From assembly GCA_000934385.1 (NCBI GenBank), contig KN880534.1:18560-82559 (forward strand): a stretch of DNA of 64,000 bases. The letters run 5' to 3'. The stretch is from Cylindrobasidium torrendii FP15055 ss-10. Its lineage: Eukaryota; Basidiomycota; Agaricomycetes; Agaricales; Physalacriaceae. This document shows, one piece after another, positions 22,834 through 34,633 of the stretch. The first letter of the stretch is position 1, and each line of letters begins with the position of its first letter. The notes under the pieces were generated by a model, which was not told where the DNA came from, searched no databases, and was given only the letters and a program-made list of their open reading frames with translations. The translations under genes and the position numbers were made by a program.

Positions 22834-25014
22834 TCAACTGAGGCGCACAGACTTGACGACCTTGGAAATACCAGATCGCTCTCCGTCGTACTTGCCTCCG
22901 TCACCACCCTTGTATACAGCCTTTTGCGAAGAGACCTTCTTCTGCGCCTGGTCGTACTTCTGGCGTTTCTTGACACGCGGGTTGCGCACGCTCTTGGACC
23001 GATGCGGCGTGAGGCCACGATTCTTGAGCATCGCGGTCGTCAGCGCACGAGGACCTTCTGCACTTGCCGGTCCAGTATCCATTCTACAAGCTTCGTCAGA
23101 ACAAGAAAGCATAGTGATGAAAACAACATGCCTGGCAGTGTTTTCCTCGTGTGCGACCTTCCTCGCTTCCTTCTTCTCCTGCTTTTGTTTCTTAACCAAG
23201 TCATAATACCCATCGTCATCCTGAGTATCAACATCCATTCCAGTGCCTTTCCACTCCTGCATATTGACTTCGGAGTCCGCGTCGTCCAAATCCGCGCCGC
23301 CCTGCTTCTCCAACCTCCGCTTGGCCTCAGCCTCCCCGCGAATGTCTTTCTGGCGCCTTCTTTCTTTGTACGGAATGTCGTCGTCGCCACCCACCGCTTC
23401 GTTCCGTGCACCTTTCCTCCTGGCACTGGCGCTTTCGATCTTGCTCGTATGGAATCGCAAAGTTTTCTTGCGCGCCTTCTTGTCCATTGCATCTGCATGT
23501 TGCAACTCTGTTGCCTCTCCATACCCGTCGTCAGCCACGTCCATTTTCCCAGGAGCAGAAGACGACGAAGAGACAACATCAGGCTCGACAAGGTCAAACA
23601 CCACTGCGGGCTTGCTCTCGCCTGAATTCGCCTTGCGTTTCTTTTTCGGTCGGCTTGGTTCGCTAATTGGTTGGACCTGTAGTGGCTTGATACGTATTGT
23701 GGGAAGAGGAACTGCCGTTTCTTCTTGTGCATCTTCCAGAAGGTCGTTTAGTTCGTTGTCCTCGAGGGGAGCATTCTTGTCGAGTCCCCAGATATGCTCA
23801 GCATCGTCATCTTCGTCAATGTCGAACTCGCCATCATCAATGTCCAGGTCATCTTCCTCTTCTGAGTCGCGTTCAGAGTCGGAGTTGCCAAAGTCAAGGT
23901 CTTCCATAGTAATGAGCGACTGCTTGAGTGTGAGGAGGCGGGACATAATTGGGTGTGTTCTGAGCAGCTCAGGGTGCTGGGCATGCTTTTCGGTGGAGCG
24001 AAGATGAATGTAGAATGCAAGAGTGGTTGCATATGTCAACAGAGTCTCTATAGCGGGGTCAGAAGTTTATAAAACACAATTGGGGACGCATACGGTAGTA
24101 CAAATGCAGCATGCCTGACTTCACCCCATCGGCGCCTTCCAACTCCATACTGCAGGAAGGTTAGCGTATTGGACCCCATAGCCAGCAGATACGCACGCCT
24201 CAATGTTCTTTTGGGTCCTGGAAAGGGCATGCGTGGTGTCTGTCCAGTCACGAGCGAGCGCCAGGCTCTCTGGGTCCGTCTTTTCGAAATGCCGAATTAA
24301 CGCATCGTCTTCTGTGGGTAATGATTGCACAATAGGTGCATCAACCAACATGCTTTGAATATCGTTGGAACAATGAATCCGGGGTATAAATGGCAACGCA
24401 CTCATCGTCCACAGAGAGCGTGAGGTCAATAGGATCATTTAGACCAAAGTCATCGTCCGACATGGCTTGCCGAGACTTGAGCTGGAGTTTGATGGCCTCT
24501 TTCTCCTCGAGTTCTTGGCCTTCCTCGTCGTCCGACTCAAGTTGGGCTGCGTTCGAGGAATAGTAGGCTGCCCGTGAGGTACCCCAATCTTCGTCCTCAG
24601 AAGATTCGTCTGATTCTTCTGAGTCGGAGTCCTTGTTCTTCCTTCCCTTCTTCTTTAAGTCCTTCTTCTTTGACTTTTTAGGCGGGGCGTCGTCGTCAAC
24701 ATCCATTGTATCGTCAAAGTCATCTTCTTCCTCGTCCTCGTCCAGGTCGCCTGCACCTCCCAGAGAGAAGACATCTTCGTCATCTACATCATCCATTTCG
24801 TCCTCGCGTCCCATAAGAACTCCGTCGCGTGCGGAGTGGACTGTAGCTGATATGAGCCGTAGCGCCACACAAGTTGCTAAAACGCACACTGCTCCTCGTC
24901 GTCCATTGGGATGTCATTGCGGGTGTTCCATTTCTTGACTGAGGCATCTCCTCTTTTCAACGGTTTGCGTTGCTTTGCGCTTCCGCCCTTTGAGGAACCG
25001 CGTTTCTTGGCCAT
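22834..25014 (-). CDS. SAS10: SSU processome protein SAS10/UTP3
   Basis: Exons 25014-24888, 24819-24402, 24352-24197, 24149-24094, 24047-23132 and 23083-22834 give 640 aa. Sas10/Utp3 binds U3 snoRNP in the nucleolus and is needed for 18S rRNA processing. An acidic/Lys-rich N-terminus leads to the Sas10/Utp3 domain ([15 protein letters not shown], then [14 protein letters not shown]). The signature C-terminal domain is [20 protein letters not shown] with AVYKGG close to the end. Intron 23084-23131 has a GC donor, is 48 bp long, and has no stop. Its translation would add a hydrophobic stretch foreign to this charged region, so I treat it as an intron. The start codon is 105 bp from that of MRPS12 on the other strand. 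Confidence 0.92.
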
Positions 25015-25119
25015 CGTCGTAAGTGCAAAACTTGTAGGGGAACCAAAAATTCCGGACCGATCAACCGGCGAGAACGGAAAGAATGCGATCACAGCTACCG
25101 ACTGCCGTACCCTCCGACC

Positions 25120-25725
25120 ATGAACAGATTTGTGCGCGCGCTGGCGTCGACGTCGCGCGTCGCCCGTCCGGGAACCCTGCCCCGGACGACGCCAACGTCG
25201 TTTATTCTCAACCAGGCCCGCGCTTTCCATGTATCCTCTCCAGCGTCAGCGACGATGAACCAGGCCATGAAGCGCGCAAAGAAACCCGTCCGCCCAACCC
25301 AGTTGACCAAAGCTCCCCTTTTGGACAACTGCCCGCAACGGAAGGGCGTCTGCACCGGCATTGTCATTGCCAAACCCAAGAAACCGAACTCGGCCAAGCG
25401 CAAGGTCGCGCGTATCAAACTTACGAACGGAAACACTCTTCAGGCTTATATCATGGGAGAAGGGCACAACCTGCAGGACCATAGTGTGGTGACAATCCGT
25501 GGGGGACGTACCAAGGATTTGCCCGGTGTCAAGTGCGTTTACGGTGATCGTTCAGAGCGGACACTGCTGACTGCAACACAGGTACAAGGTTGTTCGTGGT
25601 GCACTTGATTTCAGCGCTGTTGTTGGCCGCAAGACTTCGCGCAGTACCTATGGGTGCGTTGCATGCATCGAATTCCATGTTGTTTCTGACAATGCTTCCG
25701 CAGTGCGAAGAAGCCGAAAAAGTAG
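25120..25725 (+). CDS. MRPS12: Mitochondrial ribosomal protein uS12m
   Basis: Exons 25120-25532, 25582-25653 and 25704-25725 give 168 aa. The first 45 residues are an Arg/Ser/Thr-rich mitochondrial presequence. The rest is a full S12: [19 protein letters not shown], the decoding-centre loop [15 protein letters not shown], the second loop [11 protein letters not shown] with [13 protein letters not shown], and a basic end. The PNSA and GHNLQDHS loops match the ribosomal decoding-site segments of bacterial S12. The last exon is only 22 nt. The gene is head to head with SAS10. Confidence 0.96.
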
Positions 25726-25807
25726 CTTGGTTTACAATACATCTACACTAGTTTTGCTAGGGCCCGACGTGACCTGTCTAAATTCTCGAACAAGCGCGTG
25801 TGTGATG

Positions 25808-26169
25808 CTACTTGGATGAACTACTACAGAGCTGTGAGGGATGGGACAAAGCTTGAGAGGGTATATAACGTACGGATCCGATGCATTCTTCATGATTGTT
25901 AGCTTGCCAGCGGAGGCAGCAGTGACCATCTGCTGCTCAATGGATCTGTTGATTTTGGCAGAGAGATTCTGATAGCAACGTGAGTTCGAGGAGGGGTCGC
26001 CGAATGCCATTTTGCATACCTTGTGAAGCTGAGCCTGCTTCACGAGCACTGTCTTTTTGGGAGGAATAACCCTTTTGCCCTTTTTTGTCCCGGATGCAGC
26101 GCGCTGAGCGTGTCTTGCGTTACCGCCAGGGGCTTTGGTCTGCAAGCCCTTCGTTTTGCCTTGGGCCAT
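25808..26169 (-). CDS. UPF0390 family small basic protein
   Basis: Exons 26169-26020, 25968-25874 and 25823-25808 give 86 aa. It matches the UPF0390 family (human C19orf53, Leydig cell tumour 10 kDa homologue). The N-terminus is MAQGKTKGLQTKAP, the conserved core is KKGKRVIPPKK followed by KQAQLHKNLSAKIN, and the end has KLTIMK. Family members are nucleolar-type basic proteins without a proven function. The final exon is 16 nt; reading through its intron would give a longer, unlikely tail. The start is 115 bp from the divergent NDUFA9 start. Confidence 0.85.
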
Positions 26170-26284
26170 TGTGGCGTAAACAGAAGAGAATATTGGTTTC
26201 GGTCACACTTGGTCACAACGATCCTTCCTTGTGTGGTGCCGTTGCTCGGGTTAGGGTATATTCCGCCATCTACCGACAACATCC

Positions 26285-27709
26285 ATGGCGGGCTTGTCTA
26301 CGACGTCCGCCAGATTGGCGCGCTCTACGTGCCGCATTGGAACTGTGAGATACTGATGGACCAGGAAATGCTAGTTATTGATGGAAATATAGCGCCAATA
26401 CCATGATTTACACAAACTCCCCGGTGACCGCTCCGTTCTTGCGTCGGGCCCGCCAGGCTACAGCGCCGTTTCTGGACACGTTGTCACCGTCTTTGGAGCC
26501 ACTGGATTCCTTGGACGATACCTCATCTCGAAGCTTGGTGTGTGGCAGCCGGACTACTTTGGAATATTTGTGTTGACGAGGTATCGGGTTGGCAGCGCGC
26601 ACTGGCACCCAAGTTATTGTGCCATACCGTGATGAAGATTCGAAGCGTCATTTGAAGCTGATGGGCGACCTTGGCCAAATTGTACCAATGGTGTGTGGGG
26701 TCGGACTTGGCCAATAGCGAGCCTGGGTTTACTGAGGCCTGGTGTATAGGAATGGGACATTCGCCGCGAAGACCAAATTGCAGAATGTTTGAGGCACTCA
26801 GATATTGTGTACAACTTGACTGGACGCGATTTCGAGACCAAGTACGTTCGACATACAGTGCTGCTGGGTTGGGCTTTGAGCTGATCGGCGCTAGAAACTT
26901 CACCTACGACTCGCTTCTCGTTGACGGCGCCGCGCGCATTGCGAGGATTGCCCGGGAAGAGGGTGTACCGCGCTTTGTCCATATGTCCCACCTCAACGCA
27001 TCCGCAACGTCCACATCCAAGTTTTATCAGGCCAAGGCAGCGGGCGAAGAGGCCGTCAAGGCAGCGTATGACGGTCCGACCATCGTCCGCCCCGCGGGCA
27101 TGTACGGCTATGAGGACAAGCTTCTAAACAACGTCGCATGTATGTCTCCTTTCTCTCATCTTACACCTACGATATTGACGCGACACTCAGTATGGCCAAT
27201 CTGGTGGAAGCTGAACCAGGCAAGCACCAACATTCGCCCCGTCCACGTGAGTAAAGTAGCCCAACGCTAGACGCATGCTCCTAATATGCAGCTAGGTTAT
27301 GGACGTTGCCCAAGTGCTCGCTACCCTCCAGAATGTCCCCAAGTTCGAGGGCACCCTCAACCTCCCTGGAGCATCCACGTTCACTTATCAATACCTCCTT
27401 GACCTGGCCGACACTATCATCATTCGCGACCCGTCGAAAGCTCCTCATGTCCCCAAGATTTTGGCACAGGTCGTTTGTAACGTCTTGGACAAAGCGCTTT
27501 GGTGGCCATTCATGAGTAAGGACGAGATTGAGCGCAAGTTCATCGACGATTCGGATGTCGCAGGCGACTGGGAGCTCACAGGTGTTACACCTACCGAGAT
27601 TGAACAGCATGCACTGCTATATATGCGGAGATACCGTAGCTACGAGAACTTCGCACGCCCGCCTTCGTTCCCACCACGGCCCGCAACAGTTGGCGAGGCA
27701 GCTTTCTAG
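26285..27709 (+). CDS. NDUFA9: Complex I 39/40-kDa subunit NDUFA9 (NUO-40)
   Basis: Exons 26285-26344, 26393-26537, 26596-26690, 26750-26841, 26895-27139, 27191-27246 and 27296-27709 give 368 aa. An atypical short-chain dehydrogenase fold holds a tightly bound NADPH in the peripheral/membrane arm junction of complex I. The presequence (about 25 aa, Arg/Ser/Thr-rich) is on a 60-nt first exon. The Rossmann motif is TVFGATGFLGRY, followed by VPYRDED, MGDLGQIVPMEWD, VYNLTGRDFETKNF and the fungal block LWPIWWKL with RPVHVMDVAQ. The frame is open through all seven exons. The exon-1 choice rests on a good ATG and phase match. Confidence 0.95.
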
Positions 27710-27922
27710 ACGTAGATAGAGAGAATTGCAATTTCTTGTTCATTTTCTGTTTCGGCTGTTTGCTCAGGATTATCAATGAGGGAGGGGGTACTTGACTCGC
27801 GGACACGTCTACTACACATCGAGTGGCCCGCTGTGCAGTCGCGAATACCAGAATTCCAGAGCATGTGCATGATTATAAGACGCGTATATAAAGTGAGCGG
27901 TGTGAGATATACAATAGCGTAA

Positions 27923-28398
27923 TTAGAAGCCTGGAGGTACGAGTTGCCCTGGCTGACCCGGTGCGAGCATCTTGGGGCGTGTCGTCAGGAAATGGCACAT
28001 AACGACAATAAAGAACGCACCTGGTTTGCACCATTTTGCTGCTCAAGCATCTCCTTCTCTGTTTGGGTGACCTTGGCCTCGTCTTCGAGCGCAAGGGCGA
28101 GCGGGAGAGCAACGAGGAGGGCGGAGGTGGTTATGACCCAGACGAAGTTGCCAAACACCTTGCCGGCCCTTTTCGTGAGCGAGGCTGTCTTGGAGACGCG
28201 GGACGCAATGGTATGGCGGGTGGTGGGTGGAACAATGTCGACGAGTGCCGCGAGGCGCTCAACAAGAGTCTCGTCCGCAGATGCGTCGGACTCGACGGAG
28301 GAGAGAGAGTCGGTAGAGGCGGATGCGGAGGAAGCTCCGGAGGAGTAGGGAGAGTTGTTCCCGTCCTCTTTCTCGTCGATGATTTCTACCTTGACCAT
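27923..28398 (-). CDS. TOM22: Mitochondrial import receptor subunit TOM22
   Basis: Exons 28398-28021 and 27970-27923 give 141 aa. An acidic, Ser-rich cytosolic N-terminus (binding presequences) precedes ETLVERLAALVDIVPP. One transmembrane helix follows (NFVWVITTSALLVALPLALA) and then a short intermembrane-space tail with EKEMLEQQ. The last exon adds MLAPGQPGQLVPPGF, which matches fungal Tom22 ends. Tom22 is the central receptor and organiser of the TOM complex. Confidence 0.95.
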
Positions 28399-28840
28399 GG
28401 TGGACTCTGACGAAAATTGGAGACGAACGCGCCGCTTTTGGAACGGGAGGATTACGTTAGCATGTATGACGAGTGTGGCGAGTAAATATAAAACATTGGA
28501 TTAAATCTACGCTCAGAATTTTGCTGGAAAGCAGTATGCTCTCTTACTGATTCTCTGTATTTTTCCTGTGCTCTGTGAATATCCACATAAATAATGAGTT
28601 TGCAGTGTCTGCACGCGTGGCTTCGGGTCCGAAAGTGCGTCCCTGAGAACATGATCGTGCACGATCGCACACTTGACTTTGTGCGGCCACCAAGCCTCAG
28701 AAATCTTTCCTTCTTACCGCGACTGATGAACGGCGCCCAAGGATCCTTCAATCACGGTATTGATACTGTCTCGCCCGTTTGGCCAAATTACCTACTGTCC
28801 AGCAGGTTCGGTTCTTGCTACACCCTCCCTTCAGGCCCAC
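28399..28840. other. Divergent promoter region TOM22 / Zn2Cys6 factor
   Basis: This 442-bp spacer has no coding signal. It should contain both promoters. No sharp motif was recognised. Confidence 0.45.
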
Positions 28841-31295
28841 ATGCACGAGTTGGCGAAATCGCTCCCACCGCCCCGCAAGCAAAACACCGCTTGCGATGCC
28901 TGCAGAAGCCGCAAAGTGAAATGTCATAGGATAGACGCCAACTCTCCAGTACGTGTACTGGCCTAGAATCCATCCAGCTCGCATTCACATTCCGTTCCCT
29001 CTAGTGTCAGGTAAACATCACTGCCCCCCTCTACCTCCATATTCCGATTCTCTTCCATAGCATTGTATCTCCAAGAACTATCCATGCACGTCCGTCGATA
29101 TCACGCAGCCTTCTTCGTACTTCCCTGATTCCTAGCAGAAACCACATCCAACAAGCCACTTCGGACAAGAAGCGCGGAGGAGTGCCCAGCCGTCGGAAAA
29201 CCTCCCTTCCCCCGCAAACCATAGAAAACATGTGCGCTTTCCCCACATCATACTTGATTCCAAACATATCATGTCCCCAAGGCCACCTAACTTCAACACT
29301 TCTCAACAACCACAATATGACCTCACTGGAAACTCCCTTACTACCGAACAACCTATGGGGATGCTTGACCCTGGAACGGGAAACCAAGCTTCTTCCTCGG
29401 TCGTACCGACCATGTTCCGCTCGTCCTTTCCCCTGCCTGTGGGAATACACTCCAGCACAATGGACGTTATTGCCTACCTCTTCTCGCCGCCAGAGTAGGC
29501 TTTCACGCTCCTTAATTCGATACCGCAATCTCATCCAAAAAGTGATCCAGCTGGAATGGGTTATTCTCAAACCACACACATAGGACTGGCATATGGTGCA
29601 TGGGGAGGTCAAGCGCCTAGGCTCGCTGATGATTCATTCAGAATAGAGTGCGTTATGATTCTCTTCCCGATTAACTCATGCACTGACATTTTTCAGATTC
29701 ACGTTGGACCTCGTAGAGGTGTTCTTCCAAATAGTCCATAGCCGGCTCCCGCTCCTCAATCCTGACCAGTTCCGGGCTGAGCTGCAGCTCCCGTCGGGGT
29801 CATCTCCTCGAGGCCGTGTTCACAAACTATTACATCCAGCGTTGACAGCGACTGTCCTCGCATGGGGTGCCAAATTTTCGGAGCACCCACTCCTTGTGGC
29901 AGACAGGACAAAGAACGGTGGACAAAGCTTATTAGCGAAGACATTGATCGACCGTACGAGGGAGCTCGCCGAATCTCTGAGGGTTCACAGGATAGCGACG
30001 GACGAACATATTATCATTAACTTGCTGATAGAGCCCCTGCAAAGTCGTGAGTGCCTTGGTCGGACTGCGTGGAACGCTCGCTCATGCATTTGTGCGCAGA
30101 AACACCGGAGGATCGTACAGGTATTTTCCCTTTCCACTGAAGCGCGCGGCTATCACTGAATTGTGGGCACCCCAGGCTACTTCGGTTTCTGGTTGGCGAG
30201 TGCCACTCGCCACCTGTTGGATCTCGGAGTCAATCACAAGTCGGCACTTTCCTCATCTGGGCGTGAACCAGAGGAACTTGGTTCGATAATTTTTGCTTGG
30301 TGGATGGCGGTTATATCCGATGCGTACGCGTCCATGTATTACCGACGCAAACCCGTGCTCGACGACGACGATTATGATATCGATTTTTACGTGGCAGAAA
30401 GTGTCGGGGACCAGGCAACACCGTCTGCTCGTGCACATTCGGCGGTGAGAATTATTCATTGGGAGCCGAGCGAAAGGATCTGATTGGTCTCAATAGTTCC
30501 ACTCATACTACACGGCGGCGCATGCGCTCGCGCGAACGGCCAGGCAAATGTCGCGAGTACTTTGGAAGCCAGTAACAGAGCAGGATGGTGTTCCGTTTGA
30601 GTCTTTGGTCATCATGGTCAGGGACCTCCTGGTTTGGAGGGACACACATCTCCCCGCGGTCGGTGTTTCGAATAACAAAGACGGGCAAACATGGGATTTC
30701 GTGACGGTGCGTTTTCTGTCGTGGCTTCTTACTGCTTGTGCTTGACATCCCAGTAGGCCGTTTCGTCGTGTGCGAGTGATGCACAATACCATGTACTTTG
30801 GATCATCTTGTTCAATGCCCTAGACGAATTCGGCGTACGCGAGTTGATCGCTCTAGATCGAGGAATTCCGTCCGCCATGCCGCTCGACTACGCAGAAATC
30901 AGCGGAGTCATGCGGAGAGTTGCTTCGGAGGCGTTGGATGCTGCCCAGCGAATTGCTGCTCTGGTATGTGTACTTGGCTATTACTTTTGACCAATAAGTC
31001 TTATGTTCTCTAGACGTCCGTGCTATCATCGAATCAGTATCTACGTCTTGACCCAGCGGTCATGCACGTGAGTTGTATTCGCGCAGGAATGTTGCTTGCG
31101 CGTTTCCAGCGTGAGGAAGTGCACAGTTGCATACAAGGCCTTCGGCAGTATGCGGCGTCCTATGAAGAGGCGGGGGCACATGCGGACGAGATTGCGCGAA
31201 TGTATGAAATGTCGGAGGTCGAGTTCAATCATATGGCTGACCTCCTTCCGGATGGCATTCTCGAGGGTATGGTGGTAGACGAGGAGTCGATGTAA
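28841..31295 (+). CDS. Zn2Cys6 fungal transcription factor
   Basis: Twelve exons (28841-28948, 29005-29010, 29061-29089, 29139-29231, 29282-29438, 29499-29647, 29697-30046, 30100-30120, 30176-30444, 30497-30706, 30757-30963, 31014-31295) give 626 aa. The zinc cluster is CDACRSRKVKC at residues 18-28, with Cys37, Cys40 and Cys47 following. The second exon is 6 nt long and encodes just Cys-Gln, so the fourth cysteine depends on a microexon. A Lys/Arg linker (SDKKRGG) and a polar region follow. The fungal-specific middle homology region begins near residue 190 (VEVFFQIVHSRLPLLNPDQF) and includes YYRRKPVLDDDDYDIDFY, a block common in agaricomycete regulators. Targets are unknown. Exons 3-6 are the least certain. 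Confidence 0.85.
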
Positions 31296-31634
31296 TGGAC
31301 ACTGTAGGGACGGCTGTCGAAATACCCCGGACTGAAGAACAGTTTGGCTGTGATGGTTTTGTTTATCACACACTGCCATACATACTATGTTGAATACAAT
31401 GTAATTTATTAGGCGCGGGACTGTACACAATGGACATTTTGAAGTTGCTCAATTCTAACGCAGTGTGAAATGGAAAGGCAATGCATGCGTTGAGAGGTCC
31501 GACTCCGAGAACGACCAAGTGCGGCGGTCCAGGACGAAAAATGAGAAGTTCCCTAGTATATTACGCGTAAATTACAATAAAAAAGCTCGATAGCAATGAT
31601 ATAGAGTAGGCCGCTCTTGATCTATCCTCCAAGT
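31296..31634. other. Intergenic, convergent 3' ends
   Basis: This 339-bp spacer lies between the transcription factor (+) and PET127 (-). It is AT-rich near 31560-31610; I see nothing else. Confidence 0.5.
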
Positions 31635-34226
31635 CTAGCGTTTCTGCCCTCGTTCGCTCGGCAGAGGTGCAGCAGCTTCCCGTCGCTGTTTGGGCCGAGC
31701 CTCAGATGGATCCCACATTGCCGCGGTATCCTTCGTCTTTGCGACGCCTGGCTTTGCAGTCAGAGCCGATTGCGCGCGCTGCGCCTTGGCCAACTGCTCC
31801 TTCTTCCTCAACGCATCCTCTGGATCATACTTTTCACCAATCACAAACTTGGGCAGACCATCCTCTGCCTCTTTCCTCCGTTGGGTCTCATGTCTTCCAT
31901 CCCTCGCTGCCTGCCTGAGCGCAATGATACCGGCGTCCGGTTCAGTGAACTGTTGCAGGAACCACTCCATGTCGGCGATGGGTTCGCCCTTCTTCTTCTG
32001 GCCGTCAAAGTTGAGACCATTCCAGAAGTCCAGTACAGTCTCGCGCTTGTAGCCGTCCGGCAAGCTGAAGGCCCGCAATCCGCGCTCGTATGCCGCGTCG
32101 CGCGACCTGCGCATTGCGGAGGTATCATCTTGAGGAATGTCTGCGATGTTGTACTTGATTTCCCCTGGGAATACACGGTGAGATATCTTCGACATGGGTT
32201 AAGAAAATGTGCGGACGAACAAAGTGTGGTATTGGATGCCTTATCCATGGCAACTCTTGGGCCCACCGGCTTCTGGTCAAGGAAGTGGTCGGCTGTTACG
32301 ACCAACTGCCGCATTGGCCTTGGGTTGTCCTCAGACTCATTGGGCCATTCTGCAGGCTCAATCCAGACGTTCAACTGGGGGTTATGTTCCGCCGTCTCAA
32401 ATGTGGCCTTCACGCTCTGGAAGAGTATCAGTACAAGAACGGCGATAGAGAAGACATAAGCTGACTTCGCCAGGGAACGCATCTGTGATTCTTGTCGACA
32501 AGTCCTCCAGCAGCTTGACACACTGCTTGAAAACCCTATCACCCTTGCCTTCGCCTGGGCCCATCAAGCACTCGTCCATCTCAGCGAGTGAGATATACTG
32601 GAAGCCAAATATCTCCTCGGTGTTGTGATATGCCAGGAAGATACCGTCCATATTGCCGATACGCACTTGGAACTGGTACTTAAGGAATGCAGCGCGTACA
32701 AGATCGTAGTATTCGCGCTCAAAGCTATGATCTGTGCCATACATGTTCTTGATGAGGTAGCCAGAGTTGGTTTCGAAGTTAAGGATGTCCATCCGGATGG
32801 AGACTGAAGCCCTTGTCTTGAGGTCGAAAACGCCTGTGCCAGGTAGTCTATGGTCTTGACAATCCAATTGCGAGCGCATAACGAATTTTTCTGACTGGAA
32901 GGTGATACTTAGTACGTTTGAATTGCAATCGTGTGCGAGCCACCTACTTCCGAAAAGCGGAATGCGTCCCTACGCTCATCCTTGTTTTTGGGAGAGGGCG
33001 TTCCAGATCTCAAATACTCTCGCGAAAATTCGGAAAGTTCAGTGGTAAGGAAAGCCTCAAGAAGATGTCCCTGCAAGCAATAGTCAGTATTTCGGGCCTC
33101 TGACGGTAAATTCAAAACCACGGACCATCCAGGTGAGCAAGTTTTTGTCTACTCCAAACTTATTGTCTTGATCGATAGCATATCGCCCGTCATTATAATG
33201 GTAAACCGCTGTGTGAGCCATTCGCTGGGCAGGAGTAAAGTAGGGGCTCTACGTCGAGGTCAGTGAAAGTAGCAATAAACATGTAAGGACACACGTTTTG
33301 ACTGAAATTTGGTGTAAATCCACTGAGGTTGACAGTACGGTTGCCCGATATCAAGAAGTAGATGTGCGATAGCATGCCGGACAAGGAGGATGTTGACCCC
33401 GCAAATGGTTTATCCCGGGCGCGTGCGAGTTCCCATAGTTCCTGGTCTCGAGAGCTACTCGTAAACGGAGGTAGACGTTCGAAGGCAAAGTCGGCCAGTT
33501 TGGGTATGTTCTGTACACCAGGAGGAAAGTTGAAGACGCCGGAGCGCGGGTCACGCATCCACGTTATGCCAGGGCTACGGCGTAATGAGAAAGACTGCAG
33601 GGGAAGGATACGGGGATGCTCACTTGAAGAGGACGCGGTCCAATCCGTGCGCAAGCTGGGCGACTGGCCGTTGCGGGACCAACGGCTCAACCTCTAGAAG
33701 GGTACGTTAGTTTAGTGTGTACGCAGATCACTGTTGCGCACCTTTGAGCGTCGGTTCCGAACTGTTTGCAGCGTATTGAGCACTCTGAACGTGCCCGGCC
33801 GACTCCCATGCGAGCATTTGGTCTACTATCGGAGGACGTGACGACGGAGGCCGCTTCTTTCCCTTGGCTTGTTTGACAGGTGTGGGCTCTGGCCTTCTCG
33901 ATTCCTGTTTGCCGAACTGACTCCTAAGGACTGTAAAAGTCAGCAAATAGTGCCCTAAGGCTATTAAGCTTCAAGAGAGACTGACTTGACGGATCAGGTG
34001 TCTTCTGGGATTCCAGTCTGCGTCTTGCCAGCGAGATAGTACGCATAGCGTCGTTCAACCGGGTATTCAGAACGTCATAATGCTTGGCCGAGGCTTCCTT
34101 CGTGGCCGGCGTGGCGCGCACATTCTTTCCCTTCTTGAATTTGGTCGAGGACCGAGATGGCGCGGTTGCGAAGTGTCGTGAAGCCTTGGCTGCAATGCAG
34201 GAGGAAGAGGCTCGCGCAAGCCTCAT
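31635..34226 (-). CDS. PET127: PET127-like mitochondrial mRNA-processing protein
   Basis: Exons 34226-33986, 33930-33742, 33693-33624, 33574-33295, 33248-33126, 33070-32948, 32891-32466, 32416-32255 and 32186-31635 give 721 aa. Yeast Pet127 is an inner-membrane-associated protein needed for mitochondrial RNA 5'-end processing and decay, with a PD-(D/E)xK nuclease-like core. Here a basic presequence (residues 1-40) is followed by the family's LAHGLDRVLFNPGITWMRDP, GSTSSLSGMLSH, LPGTGVFDLKTRA and DHSFEREYYDLVRAAFLKYQ. The core Asp and Lys of FDLKTR and the Asp of RIGNMDG are present. The intron at about 32187-32254 is the weakest: shorter alternatives break the frame, and my choice shortens a linker before ISHRVFPG. 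Confidence 0.88.
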
Positions 34227-34633
34227 GTATATAAGTTGTGGCCTCTGAGGCGGTTATGAGAATGGACAGTAAGAGTTGGCGGGGCACATACTTGGCTCTA
34301 TGCCATGGGCATAGCCTAAGTCAAGACACGCGATCGGTCCGAGGATTTTTTGCATCACGTGCATGTGTTACGCTTCTTGAACTCAACTTCAAGTCATACG
34401 CAGCTAGTTTTATGGGAGCCTACATTGTTCATAAACTAGCACAGAGACGGTATAATCGAGGAATGATGCATACGTAGTCAATTAAGTCCATCTTGGAAGT
34501 AGCGGGTCAAACAGGCTAAGTGAAAGGTATGCAGCATACAGTAACAAGCAGCACAGGCAAAACAAGTATAGCAACGATAAACATGCAAAGGAAGAAAAAA
34601 CACTATACAGGAACACGAGCATTGCTTTCACTA
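34227..34633. other. Intergenic between tandem minus-strand genes
   Basis: About 400 bp is upstream of PET127 and downstream of the coiled-coil gene. No coding signal or repeat was found. Confidence 0.45.

Noticed and set aside
23243..24007. Long plus-strand frame of 254 aa
   Set aside because: It is antisense to the acidic exon of SAS10. It is Ser-rich only because GAC/GAG codons are read in reverse.
24623..24938. Plus-strand frames rich in Phe and Ser opposite SAS10
   Set aside because: They mirror the Lys/Glu/Asp-rich minus-strand exon of SAS10, so they are antisense shadows.
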